In this document: in pieces, positions 1-5,219 of the stretch | Layout of the letters: every line of letters begins with the position of its first letter | Numbering within the stretch: the first letter of the stretch is position 1 | Origin: an uncultured Propionibacteriaceae bacterium | Lineage (GTDB): Bacteria; Actinomycetota; Actinomycetes; Propionibacteriales; Propionibacteriaceae | NCBI GenBank assembly: GCA_938012815.1 | Contig: CALLVV010000094.1 | Coordinates: 1-5,263 of the forward strand | Direction: 5' to 3' | DNA: 5,263 bases | Position numbers and translations under genes: made by a program | Notes under the pieces: model-generated | Database searches by the model: none | Told to the model about the DNA's origin: nothing | Seen by the model: only the letters and a program-made list of their open reading frames with translations

Positions 1-139
1 CCGACACACCCGCCATCAGATCCACGCTCACCCCACGCTCAGGTACGAAGAGCCAGATATCGTTCAACACCACCCACGCAGGGAAGAACGCATCAACTGG
101 AAAATCTACCGCGCCGGAAGAAAAGCGATCAGGGGTCAC
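1..139 (-). CDS. Possible partial hypothetical protein, running off the left edge
   Basis: A minus-strand reading frame is open from a stop (TAA, 154-152) to the window edge; the first usable start is GTG at 139. The translation begins VTPDRFSSGAVDFPVDAFF and continues with a mixed hydrophobic and acidic stretch (AWVVLNDIWLFVPERGVSVD) that looks like folded protein. The frame directly opposite on the plus strand is also open, but its product is rich in His and Arg, as antisense shadows of real genes usually are. Against the call: I see no Shine-Dalgarno sequence before the GTG, only 46 codons are visible, and an open stretch of this length can occur by chance. No family is recognised. The upstream part may have been cut off by the adjoining insertion-sequence remnant, in which case this is a broken gene. 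Confidence 0.3.
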   Translation of the reverse strand, partial: MTPDRFSSGAVDFPVDAFFPAWVVLNDIWLFVPERGVSVDLMAGVS

Positions 140-157
140 GTCATCATGGATTTAATA

Positions 158-284
158 CTGACTACGCTCAGGCCGGGCTTCAATTCGGCACTCGGGTACC
201 GCACCCCGAACGGGGCCCATTAGGAACCGAGGAAACCTGAGACAGCACCCTATAGTCATGGTCCAAGTTTTTCGCCACCACCCA
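158..284 (+). mobile_element. Degraded right end of an IS3-family insertion sequence
   Basis: Two signs point to the 3' end of an IS3-family element. First, the plus-strand frame ending at the TAG at 221-223 reads TTLRPGFNSALGYRTPNGAH. This matches the typical C-terminus of IS3-family OrfB transposases (YN..RPHSALGYRTPxE), with the expected His replaced and the upstream sequence no longer recognisable. Second, 259-284 read on the minus strand begins TGGGTGG and continues GCGAAAAACTTGGACCA, which resembles the TG...AAAA-C/G-TTGGAC terminal inverted repeats of many IS3/IS150-type elements. The distance from transposase stop to element end (about 61 bases to position 284) is normal for the family. 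The catalytic DDE domain and the left end are absent, so the remnant cannot move by itself. The start at about 158 is approximate. This is recognition from memory, not a database match. Confidence 0.45.
259..284 (-). repeat. Putative IS3-type right terminal inverted repeat
   Basis: Read inward on the minus strand, this stretch starts with TGGG and contains the AAAAACTTGGACCA block seen at the ends of many IS3-family elements. It lies 35 bases after the transposase-remnant stop codon. The partner left repeat and the short target duplication are not in the window, so the call rests on resemblance and position alone. Confidence 0.35.
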
Positions 285-591
285 TAAAAGCTATAGCAGT
301 CCAGTTTTATCCGCGGGAAGCAATTTCGGCCGGATTGACAATTCGGCAGAAAACTTTATGTGAGCTAGAGCTTCGTCGTTTGAGTGTGGCAACAGGATGG
401 ACCGACAGAAGTATCGCTGGTTGCGTTCGTGCGACTTGGCCAGAGACAGAACCTGTATTCAAAAGCTGAGGTATCCCAGCCCTTGCCATGTGTCCAAGCA
501 AGAAGTTTATTCAAGGGATGCTACACCTTCCATCTGGCACCTGCCTCAAGGATTGTCTTGTCGAGGCCGATTTTGAACGTAGGTCTCTCGT
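285..591. other. Low-GC stretch without a recognisable gene
   Basis: Sample 60-base lines here are 47-52% G+C, against clearly higher values in the neighbouring genes. Short open frames exist on both strands (for example minus 501-307 and plus 384-752). None has a Shine-Dalgarno sequence, a recognisable motif or actinobacterial codon bias, and the plus frame runs far into the gene at 592-927. Local structures seen: an 8-base palindrome GCTATAGC (290-297), a hairpin at 329-347, and arms GCCTC/GAGGC (543-547 and 563-567). There is no convincing Rho-independent terminator for the minus-strand cluster. The stretch is best explained as decayed mobile or foreign DNA next to the IS remnant. Confidence 0.5.
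329..347. repeat. Small inverted repeat (hairpin) in the low-GC stretch
   Basis: GCCGGATT and AATTCGGC flank a 3-base loop (GAC). On the plus strand all 8 pairs form if one G-U wobble is allowed. No T-run follows on either strand, so a terminator role is not supported. Its function is unknown. Confidence 0.35.
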
Positions 592-927
592 TCAGGGAAT
601 TCGCATTGTCACGTACCCCGCGGCCAGCCGGGGCAAGTCGGCCCGGGCCCGCGACATCACGCACCGCCCGTCGACCGCGGGGGTCCCCTCCTCGGCCCAG
701 CGCCGGGACGCCTCCGCCACGAGGTGACCGGGCAGGCGTCCCGCGGCGCTGACCACCCGCCACCAGGGCACCCCCGACCCGGCGGAGGCCATGATGGCCC
801 CCACCCGCCGAGCGGATGTACCCACCAACTCCGCGACATCGCCGTAGCTGACCACCCGTCCAGCGGGTATGCACTCCACGGCGTGCAGCACCTGCTCGAC
901 GGTCAGTTCGGCGGCTACGTCCGGCAT
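592..927 (-). CDS. Alkyltransferase-like protein (ATL, MGMT family)
   Basis: This encodes a 111-residue single-domain protein of the O6-alkylguanine-DNA alkyltransferase fold. The segment IPAGRVVSYGDVAEL (residues 20-34) carries the DNA-binding-domain Tyr28. SARRVGAIM (38-46) contains Arg40 at the position of the MGMT arginine finger. The active-site loop is VPWWRVV (53-59): Trp55 stands where true alkyltransferases have the acceptor Cys of PCHR. The protein is therefore expected to bind and flag O6-alkylguanine lesions for nucleotide excision repair, not to repair them itself, as known for ATL proteins. The ATG at 927 was chosen because the family homology begins a few residues later; GGGAG lies 12 bases upstream of it. 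The gene begins 20 bases after the rocD stop and is probably cotranscribed. The C-terminus (about the last 7 codons) runs into the low-GC stretch and may not be native. Confidence 0.88.
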   Translation of the reverse strand: MPDVAAELTVEQVLHAVECIPAGRVVSYGDVAELVGTSARRVGAIMASAGSGVPWWRVVSAAGRLPGHLVAEASRRWAEEGTPAVDGRCVMSRARADLPRLAAGYVTMRIP

Positions 928-947
928 CGAGCGGGTCTTCTCCCGCC

Positions 948-2186
948 TCAGGCGTGCCGCGTGAGGCGCTGCTCCAGCACGGCCCGGAACTCGCGCACGA
1001 TGAGATCGATCTCGTCCTCGGTGATCACCAGCGGGGGCGCGAACCGGAGGGTCTGGCCGTGGGTGTCCTTCACGAGAATGCCGTGGTCCAGGAGGTCCAG
1101 GCTCACGTCCTTGGCGGTGCCGATCGCAGGATCGATGTCGACGCCCGCCCACAGCCCCGCCCCCCGGGCCGCGGTCACACCGTGACCGACGAGGGCCTCG
1201 AGCCCGGCGTGCAGGCGCTCGCCCAGCCCGGCGGAGCGGCGCTGGTACTCGCCGGTGGCCATCACGTCACAGACGGCCGACCCGATGGCACACGCGAGGG
1301 GATTGCCACCGAAGGTGGAGCCGTGCTCACCGGGTCGCAGCAGCCCAAGGATCTCGCGGTCGGCGATCACCGCGGACAGCGGCACGATGCCCGCGCCCAA
1401 GGCCTTGCCGACGGTGATGATGTCAGGGTCGATGTCCTCGGCCTGGAACCGGAACGTGGTTCCGGTGCGACCCATGCCGGTCTGCACTTCGTCGCAGATC
1501 AGCAGGACGTTGTTCCTCCGGGTGAGTTCCCGCACCTCACGGAGGTATCCCGCCGGCGGCACGATGATGCCGGCCTCGCCCTGGATGGGTTCCAGCAGCA
1601 CGGCGACGGTCTCGGGGGTGATGGCCCGCTGCAGGGATTCGATGTCACCGAAGTCGGTGAGCCGGAATCCGGGGCTGTAGGGGCCGAAGTCGGCGCGCGC
1701 GGTTTCGTCGTCGCTGAAGCTGATGATCGTGGTGGTGCGGCCGTGGAAGTTGCCGTGCATGGCGATGATCTCGCCGCGGTCCTGCGGCAGCCCCTTGACC
1801 TGGTGCCCCCACTTGCGGGCCACCTTGATGGCGGTCTCGACGGCCTCGGCGCCGGTGTTCATCGGCAGGACCATGTCCTTGCCCGCGAGGCGCGCCAGTT
1901 TCTGGGCGAACGGGCCGAGCCAGTCGGAGTGCGCGGCGCGGCTGGTGAGGGTGAGCCGGTCCAGTTGCCGTTTCGCGACATCGATGAAGGTGGGGTTGCC
2001 GTGCCCGAAGTTGAGGGCCGAGTAGGCAGCGAGGCAGTCCAGGTAACGGCGGCCGTCCACATCCGTCAGCCACGCACCCGACGCCTCGGTGACGACGACG
2101 GGCAGCGGCGAGTAGTTGTGTGCCGCGTAGGTGTCGACGAGTTCGATGGCGGTGCGAGTGTTCTCGCTCATGGTGTGGTGGGTCAA
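948..2186 (-). CDS. rocD: Ornithine aminotransferase (ornithine-oxo-acid transaminase)
   Basis: This PLP-dependent class-III aminotransferase (412 residues from the TTG, 407 from the internal ATG at 2171) moves the delta-amino group of L-ornithine to 2-oxoglutarate. It yields glutamate-5-semialdehyde and glutamate in the cytoplasm. Numbered from the TTG: AHNYSPLPV carries Tyr25; HGNFHGRT carries Arg150; EPIQGEAG carries Glu204; CDEVQTGMGRTG carries Asp232 and Gln235; TVGKALGAG carries the PLP-binding Lys261; RFAPP carries Arg381. These match human OAT Tyr55, Arg180, Glu235, Asp263, Gln266, Lys292 and Arg413 with nearly the same spacing. That supports ornithine specificity over acetylornithine or GABA. 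Start: GGAAGG lies 7 bases before the TTG at 2186, whereas the ATG five codons later has no Shine-Dalgarno sequence nearby. The gene lies 193 bases after the permease stop and 20 bases before the ATL gene, consistent with an operon. Confidence 0.93.
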   Translation of the reverse strand: MTHHTMSENTRTAIELVDTYAAHNYSPLPVVVTEASGAWLTDVDGRRYLDCLAAYSALNFGHGNPTFIDVAKRQLDRLTLTSRAAHSDWLGPFAQKLARLAGKDMVLPMNTGAEAVETAIKVARKWGHQVKGLPQDRGEIIAMHGNFHGRTTTIISFSDDETARADFGPYSPGFRLTDFGDIESLQRAITPETVAVLLEPIQGEAGIIVPPAGYLREVRELTRRNNVLLICDEVQTGMGRTGTTFRFQAEDIDPDIITVGKALGAGIVPLSAVIADREILGLLRPGEHGSTFGGNPLACAIGSAVCDVMATGEYQRRSAGLGERLHAGLEALVGHGVTAARGAGLWAGVDIDPAIGTAKDVSLDLLDHGILVKDTHGQTLRFAPPLVITEDEIDLIVREFRAVLEQRLTRHA

Positions 2187-2193
2187 GGTATTG

Positions 2194-2200
2194 CCTTCCG
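2194..2200 (-). promoter_or_regulatory. Ribosome binding site deciding a TTG start for rocD
   Basis: The minus-strand sequence CGGAAGG is followed by a 7-base spacer and TTG at 2186-2184. The alternative ATG at 2171 would sit 22 bases from this motif and is preceded only by pyrimidine-rich sequence. Confidence 0.6.
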
Positions 2201-2224
2201 GGATTGGTTGCCGGGCATGCGCGA

Positions 2225-2265
2225 CGTCCCGGCCTGGTTGTTCTGCTCGAAGCGCCGTCGGGACG
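2225..2265 (-). repeat. Inverted repeat in the rocD leader
   Basis: CGTCCCG (2225-2231) and CGGGACG (2259-2265) are perfect 7-base complements with 27 bases between them. The structure lies about 40-80 bases upstream of the rocD start on the transcribed strand. It could be a leader hairpin or an operator. Chance occurrence is possible in this GC-rich DNA. Confidence 0.25.
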
Positions 2266-2302
2266 CTGAGCATCGTGCACATGGTCCGAGGACGAAACGC
2301 TA

Positions 2303-2319
2303 TCACGGAAGGTGTCACG
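2303..2319 (-). promoter_or_regulatory. Two direct CGTGA half-sites upstream of rocD
   Basis: On the minus strand the pentamer CGTGA occurs twice, 12 bases apart (2319-2315 and 2307-2303), before rocD. The same pentamer makes up the arms of both inverted repeats in front of the permease. A common DNA-binding regulator is inferred. I could not identify a well-matched -35/-10 pair here. Confidence 0.25.
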
Positions 2320-2383
2320 CACCTCCGAGTCCGGGGAGCCAGGATCGCTGCTCGGCGTCCACCCAGCCGCGGATCTTCTTCAC
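2315..2383 (-). CDS. Possible 22-residue small ORF overlapping the permease stop
   Basis: A GTG (2383-2381) lies inside the ATG-TGA that ends the permease and opens a 22-residue frame, MKKIRGWVDAEQRSWLPGLG plus two more residues, ending in TGA at 2317-2315. Nearly all third positions are G or C, and the start-stop overlap would allow translational coupling to the permease. Against it: there is no good Shine-Dalgarno sequence, it is very short, and I recognise no family. It may be an accident of a frame that also stays open as an Arg-rich shadow through the permease. Confidence 0.2.
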   Translation of the reverse strand: MKKIRGWVDAEQRSWLPGLGGA

Positions 2384-3762
2384 ATCCCGTTGCCCGGGGC
2401 TAGTTCGCTCTCCGGGCCAGCACCACCCGCGCGTGTGGCGAGCCAGCCTCCGGCCGCCGCGAGCAGGGCCGTCAGGGCGAAGGTGCTGGAGAGCTGCATC
2501 GCGATCTCGGGCACCGTGAACCCGAGCGCGACCACCGCAACCACCGCGACCAGCGTCGCCCAGGACAGAGCGACCGGGAAGCCCTTGGGCGAGGGATTGC
2601 TGTCGCGGACGGCGCGGCGGCGCAAAGCCAGGTGCGAGGCGATGATCCCCAGCCAGATGACGATCATGGTCGAGCCGACCATGTTCAGCAGGAATTTCAG
2701 CACCTCCTCCGCCCAGAAGTAGTTCAGCGCCGCCGCGACGAACCCGAGGAAGGAGGTGGACAGCACGGCTGCCACGGGCACGCCGCGAGCGTTCGTGCCG
2801 CGCATCACCGCGGGCCCCATGCGTCGCTCGGCGAGCGAGAAGATCATGCGCGACCCGCCGTAGAGATTCGCGTTGAGCGACGACAGCAGCGCGACGACGA
2901 TCACGATCCCGATCAACGCCGCGACGGCGGGCAGTCCCGCCGCGTTCAGGACCGCCACGAAGGGCGCGTCCTTGAGGGCGGGGTCGTTCCAGGGCAGGGC
3001 GAGCAGCATGATCGTCACAGCGCCCATGTAGAAGATGAGGATGCGCCACAGGATCGTGTTGACGGCCTTCCTGATGCTGCGTTCCGGATCGGCGGTCTCG
3101 GCGGCGGCGACTGCGACTATCTCCACACCCCCGAAGGCGAAGATCACGACCAGCAGCGCCGATGCGACTCCCTTGACTCCGTGGGGCATGAAGTCGTTTC
3201 CCAGCAGGTTCCCCCACCCGGGTGAGGGCGCGGGGGTGAACCCGAGGAGGAAAGCCACCCCGAGCACCAGGAAAACCACCACGAAGGCGATCTTGATCAG
3301 CGAGAACCAGAACTCGAATTCACCAAAACTCCCTACCTTGAACAGGTTGATTCCCGTGAAGACCACCATGATGATCAGCGCGAATCCCCACTGCGGGAAA
3401 CCGGGAATGAGTGTGCTCAGGTAGCGTGCCGCCGCGGTTGCCTCGGTCGCAACCACCAACCCCATCTCGATCCACCACAGCCAGCCGATCGCGAATCCGG
3501 CGGCGGGTCCGAGGGCCTTGTCCGCGTAATAGGAGAACGCACCCGGGTTCGGGTCGTCCGCCACCATCTCGCCGAGCATGCGCATCACGGCAAGGACGAT
3601 CGCCCCGGAGATGACGTAGGACAGCAGCACCGCGGGTCCCGCCGTCGCTATGCCCGCGCCGGAACCCACGAACAGCCCGGCACCAATGGCGGAGCCGAGG
3701 CTCATCATCACGAGATGACGGGGTTTCATCGCGACCTTCAGGTCGCCTGCCAGAGAGGACAT
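2380..3762 (-). CDS. Amino acid permease, GabP/RocE/ProY (AAT, APC superfamily) type
   Basis: This 460-residue integral membrane protein has the length and the roughly 12 hydrophobic segments of the amino acid transporter (AAT) family of proton-coupled permeases. The first helix carries SLGSAIGAGLFVGSG (21-35), the unwound substrate-binding motif. GPAVLLSYVISG (42-53) and RMLGEM (61-66) follow, then GAFSYYADKALGPAAGFAIG (74-93). Further family blocks are GEFEFWFSLIK (147-157), FMPHGVKGVASALLVVIFAF (191-210), EIVAVAAAETADPERSI (214-230) and SLNANLYGGSRMIFSL (295-310). The whole resembles E. coli GabP closely by eye, but GABA, proline, arginine and ornithine carriers share these motifs. The rocD neighbour suggests a substrate feeding ornithine/arginine catabolism (inference). 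AGGAGG lies 8 bases before the ATG at 3762, a near-ideal ribosome binding site. The gene is divergent from the VanZ-type gene and first in the minus-strand cluster. Confidence 0.9.
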   Translation of the reverse strand: MSSLAGDLKVAMKPRHLVMMSLGSAIGAGLFVGSGAGIATAGPAVLLSYVISGAIVLAVMRMLGEMVADDPNPGAFSYYADKALGPAAGFAIGWLWWIEMGLVVATEATAAARYLSTLIPGFPQWGFALIIMVVFTGINLFKVGSFGEFEFWFSLIKIAFVVVFLVLGVAFLLGFTPAPSPGWGNLLGNDFMPHGVKGVASALLVVIFAFGGVEIVAVAAAETADPERSIRKAVNTILWRILIFYMGAVTIMLLALPWNDPALKDAPFVAVLNAAGLPAVAALIGIVIVVALLSSLNANLYGGSRMIFSLAERRMGPAVMRGTNARGVPVAAVLSTSFLGFVAAALNYFWAEEVLKFLLNMVGSTMIVIWLGIIASHLALRRRAVRDSNPSPKGFPVALSWATLVAVVAVVALGFTVPEIAMQLSSTFALTALLAAAGGWLATRAGGAGPESELAPGNGM

Positions 3763-3793
3763 CGGGGCTTCCTCCTACATCTTCTGCGTCGCC

Positions 3794-3810
3794 TTCACGA
3801 GTCGCGTGAA
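3794..3810. promoter_or_regulatory. Inverted repeat, candidate operator before the permease
   Basis: TTCACG (3794-3799) and CGTGAA (3805-3810) form a perfect 6-base inverted repeat with a 5-base centre, 32-48 bases upstream of the permease start codon. A weak -10-like CATAGT lies just beyond it on the minus strand (3827-3822), which would place the repeat near the transcription start, where a repressor could act. The regulator is not identifiable from the window. Confidence 0.35.
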
Positions 3811-3857
3811 CAACGCGGCTCACTATGTCACATCCGGGAGGACGGGCCGCCAACCTA

Positions 3858-3872
3858 CGTGACCGCGTCACG
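3858..3872. promoter_or_regulatory. Inverted repeat, candidate operator in the divergent intergenic region
   Basis: CGTGAC (3858-3863) and GTCACG (3867-3872) are perfect complements around a 3-base centre. The arms share the CGTGA core with the repeat at 3794-3810 but in the opposite (everted) arrangement. The site lies between the permease and the VanZ-type gene, 65-79 bases upstream of the latter's start. A weak TATCCT (3903-3908) could be the -10 box of the plus-strand gene. Confidence 0.35.
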
Positions 3873-3927
3873 AGACCCCGGTCCGGCATTTCCCCTACGC
3901 GGTATCCTCCGTTCGGCCGTCACAACT

Positions 3928-3934
3928 GGAGGAA
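3928..3934 (+). promoter_or_regulatory. Ribosome binding site deciding a TTG start for the VanZ-type gene
   Basis: GGAGGAA is followed almost at once by the in-frame TTG at 3937-3939 (4 bases from GGAGG, slightly short). Upstream in-frame starts would place the N-terminus in the intergenic region or over the permease gene and add a non-membrane, unrelated sequence. The next start, GTG at 3949, is 16 bases from the motif. Confidence 0.55.
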
Positions 3935-3936
3935 CC

Positions 3937-5073
3937 TTGCAGGACTGGGTGAACAATGGTCTACTCGCCGCAATCATCGGAACCGTGGCGTTCGCGGCGC
4001 TGTTCCTGCCAGGTATGGTCTGGCAGTACCGCCGCTTCGGCCGGTTGAGTTTCGCCCGTCTGCTCGGACTCGCGGCGGTGTGTCTCTACGCCGCCGCACT
4101 GCTCACCTACACCCTCCTGCCGCTGCCGGAGCGTTCCGCCGAGTGGTGCCGGCTCCACGCCCGCGGAATGAACCTGCAGCCGTTCGCCTTCATCGATGAC
4201 ATCCGGGAGGCCGCGCCGGGACGTTCGTTGCAGGGGTTGCTGACCAGCGTCGCGGTGTTGCAGGTGGCTTTCAACGTGGTGCTGTTCGTGCCGTTCGGGG
4301 TCATCCTGCGCCGCTACTTCAATCGTTCCGTTCTCGTCACGACCGTTCTGGGGGCGGCCACGAGCCTCTTCATCGAACTGACCCAGTTCACGGGTTTGTG
4401 GTTCATCTACCCGTGCGCCTTCCGGGCCGCCGATGTGGACGACCTCATGACCAACACCCTCGGCACCGTCCTGGGAGCAGTCCTGGCCCCGGTGCTGCTG
4501 TGGTGGATGCCGCGCGCCCACCAGCTGGTGCAGGACAGGCTGACGCCGCGCCCGGTGACGATGTGGCGACGCTGGATAGGCATGCTGATCGACGCCATCC
4601 TCGTGGCCCTGGTGGCCGGGACCACCGCAGTGGGCCTCCGCGCGGCGACGTTGCTGTTCTTGGGGGACATTTCTGAAGAGTGGACCCCATTGATCGCTCC
4701 CGCGGCCATTGTGCTGGCGACCATCGCGGTATTCGTGTGGCCCGCCTGGAATCATCTCGCCGCCTCCGTCGGGCAGACCGTGGTGTGGCTCACCCCGAAG
4801 TGGCGCAACGCGGACGGTACCCTGCACGACGGTTCCCGTCTCCGCAGGGTTGCCAGGTCGCTGGTGGTGCCCGCATCGTGGTTGATCCCGATGTTCCTGG
4901 CCCCCTTCGGCACATCCCTGTCCTTCAGCTGGATGCTGCCCCTGGTGGTGTTGCTCTCCCTGATCATGGTTCCGTTCACCCGTACCCACCGCAGCCTGTC
5001 CGGCTGGTTGACCGGCGCGCAGATGGTCGACATCCGGGCGGAAGAAACCGACAAGGCCCTCCCCGTCCACTGA
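3937..5073 (+). CDS. VanZ-like/RDD-domain integral membrane protein
   Basis: This 378-residue membrane protein joins a VanZ-like region to an RDD-like region. The N-terminal part has hydrophobic segments near residues 8-28, 40-62, 103-124, 131-150 and 171-190. It carries the VanZ signatures NVVLFVPFGVILRR (113-126), FIELTQ (145-150) and FRAADVDDLMTNTLGTVLG (162-180). The second part begins with MWRRWIGMLIDAIL (209-222), the Arg and first Asp of the RDD family. It continues with helices near 220-241 and 250-270, GQTVVWLTPKWRNADG (279-294), RRVARSLV (303-310) and helices near 312-346. The second Asp near the end of canonical RDD domains appears replaced (SGWLTGAQMVDI, 355-366), and the GK that usually follows GQT is missing. 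VanZ of enterococci gives low-level teicoplanin resistance by an unsettled mechanism, and the role of actinobacterial VanZ-RDD proteins is not established. A cell-envelope role is plausible. It is transcribed away from the permease and appears monocistronic within the window. Confidence 0.85.
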   Translation: MQDWVNNGLLAAIIGTVAFAALFLPGMVWQYRRFGRLSFARLLGLAAVCLYAAALLTYTLLPLPERSAEWCRLHARGMNLQPFAFIDDIREAAPGRSLQGLLTSVAVLQVAFNVVLFVPFGVILRRYFNRSVLVTTVLGAATSLFIELTQFTGLWFIYPCAFRAADVDDLMTNTLGTVLGAVLAPVLLWWMPRAHQLVQDRLTPRPVTMWRRWIGMLIDAILVALVAGTTAVGLRAATLLFLGDISEEWTPLIAPAAIVLATIAVFVWPAWNHLAASVGQTVVWLTPKWRNADGTLHDGSRLRRVARSLVVPASWLIPMFLAPFGTSLSFSWMLPLVVLLSLIMVPFTRTHRSLSGWLTGAQMVDIRAEETDKALPVH

Positions 5074-5095
5074 ACGTCCCTGCCGGGGCGTTTCA
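5071..5095 (+). terminator. Candidate terminator hairpin at the end of the VanZ-type gene
   Basis: Starting at the stop codon itself, AACGTCCC (5073-5080) pairs with GGGGCGTT (5085-5092) around a TGCC loop, with one G-U pair. Two more pairs extend the base if a T is bulged. The trailing T-run is only TTT and is partly inside the stem, so termination efficiency is uncertain. Confidence 0.4.
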
Positions 5096-5171
5096 CCCGG
5101 TTGCGCAGCGCTCAATGCCCAAAAACCGTCCGAAACAGCCCGAAACGGCGTTGAGTGCTGCGTAACCGGGT
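5095..5171 (+). repeat. Long inverted repeat: 25-bp hairpin after the VanZ-type gene
   Basis: The arm at 5095-5119 (beginning ACCCGGTTGCGCAG) pairs along its full length with the arm at 5147-5171 (ending CTGCGTAACCGGGT), leaving a 27-base loop. Only three positions are not Watson-Crick, and on the plus strand all three are G-U or U-G wobbles; on the minus strand they would be A-C mismatches. The loop contains two copies of CCGAAAC (5130-5136 and 5140-5146) after a run of five A. TTCTT follows the right arm, giving it a weak terminator look. It could be a strong transcription terminator, a dispersed palindromic repeat or small MITE, or part of a structured RNA. The structure itself is certain; its role is not. 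Confidence 0.65.
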
Positions 5172-5173
5172 TC

Positions 5174-5219
5174 TTGCTCGCCCATACGGTCCTCAGCTGT
5201 CATCCGAACCGGCGAGCGA
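5174..5219 (+). repeat. Second hairpin immediately downstream
   Basis: TTGCTCGCC (5174-5182) pairs with GGCGAGCGA (5211-5219), nine pairs with one G-U wobble. A short inner CGG/CCG pairing (5187-5189 and 5204-5206) lies inside. It starts 3 bases after the 25-bp hairpin, so the two could form one structured RNA or leader. No gene is recognised in 5074-5263. Confidence 0.35.

Noticed and set aside
2..223. A full 73-residue transposase fragment in the plus frame from position 2.
   Set aside because: Only the last 20 or so residues look like an IS3 transposase. Upstream residues are His/Arg-rich and match no transposase block; the opposite strand reads better.
181..348. A 10-base direct repeat CAATTCGGCA at 181-190 and 339-348, as a possible duplication around the IS remnant.
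   Set aside because: It lies inside the transposase remnant on one side and not at the element end on the other, so it is not a target duplication; a 10-mer pair can occur by chance.
2172..2318. An N-terminal extension of rocD to an ATG at 2318.
   Set aside because: The added residues are not family-like, there is no Shine-Dalgarno sequence there, and the extension fills the intergenic leader; the TTG at 2186 has GGAAGG at ideal spacing.
954..2519. A 521-codon open frame on the plus strand opposite rocD.
   Set aside because: It is antisense to a gene with all expected catalytic residues. Its product is rich in Gly, Asp, His, Arg and Val repeats without domain motifs, typical of an antisense shadow in high-GC DNA.
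3961..5115. A 384-codon open frame on the minus strand opposite the VanZ-type gene.
   Set aside because: It is a shadow: the His/Gln/Gly/Arg-rich product has no motifs, while the plus strand encodes a membrane protein with VanZ and RDD signatures.
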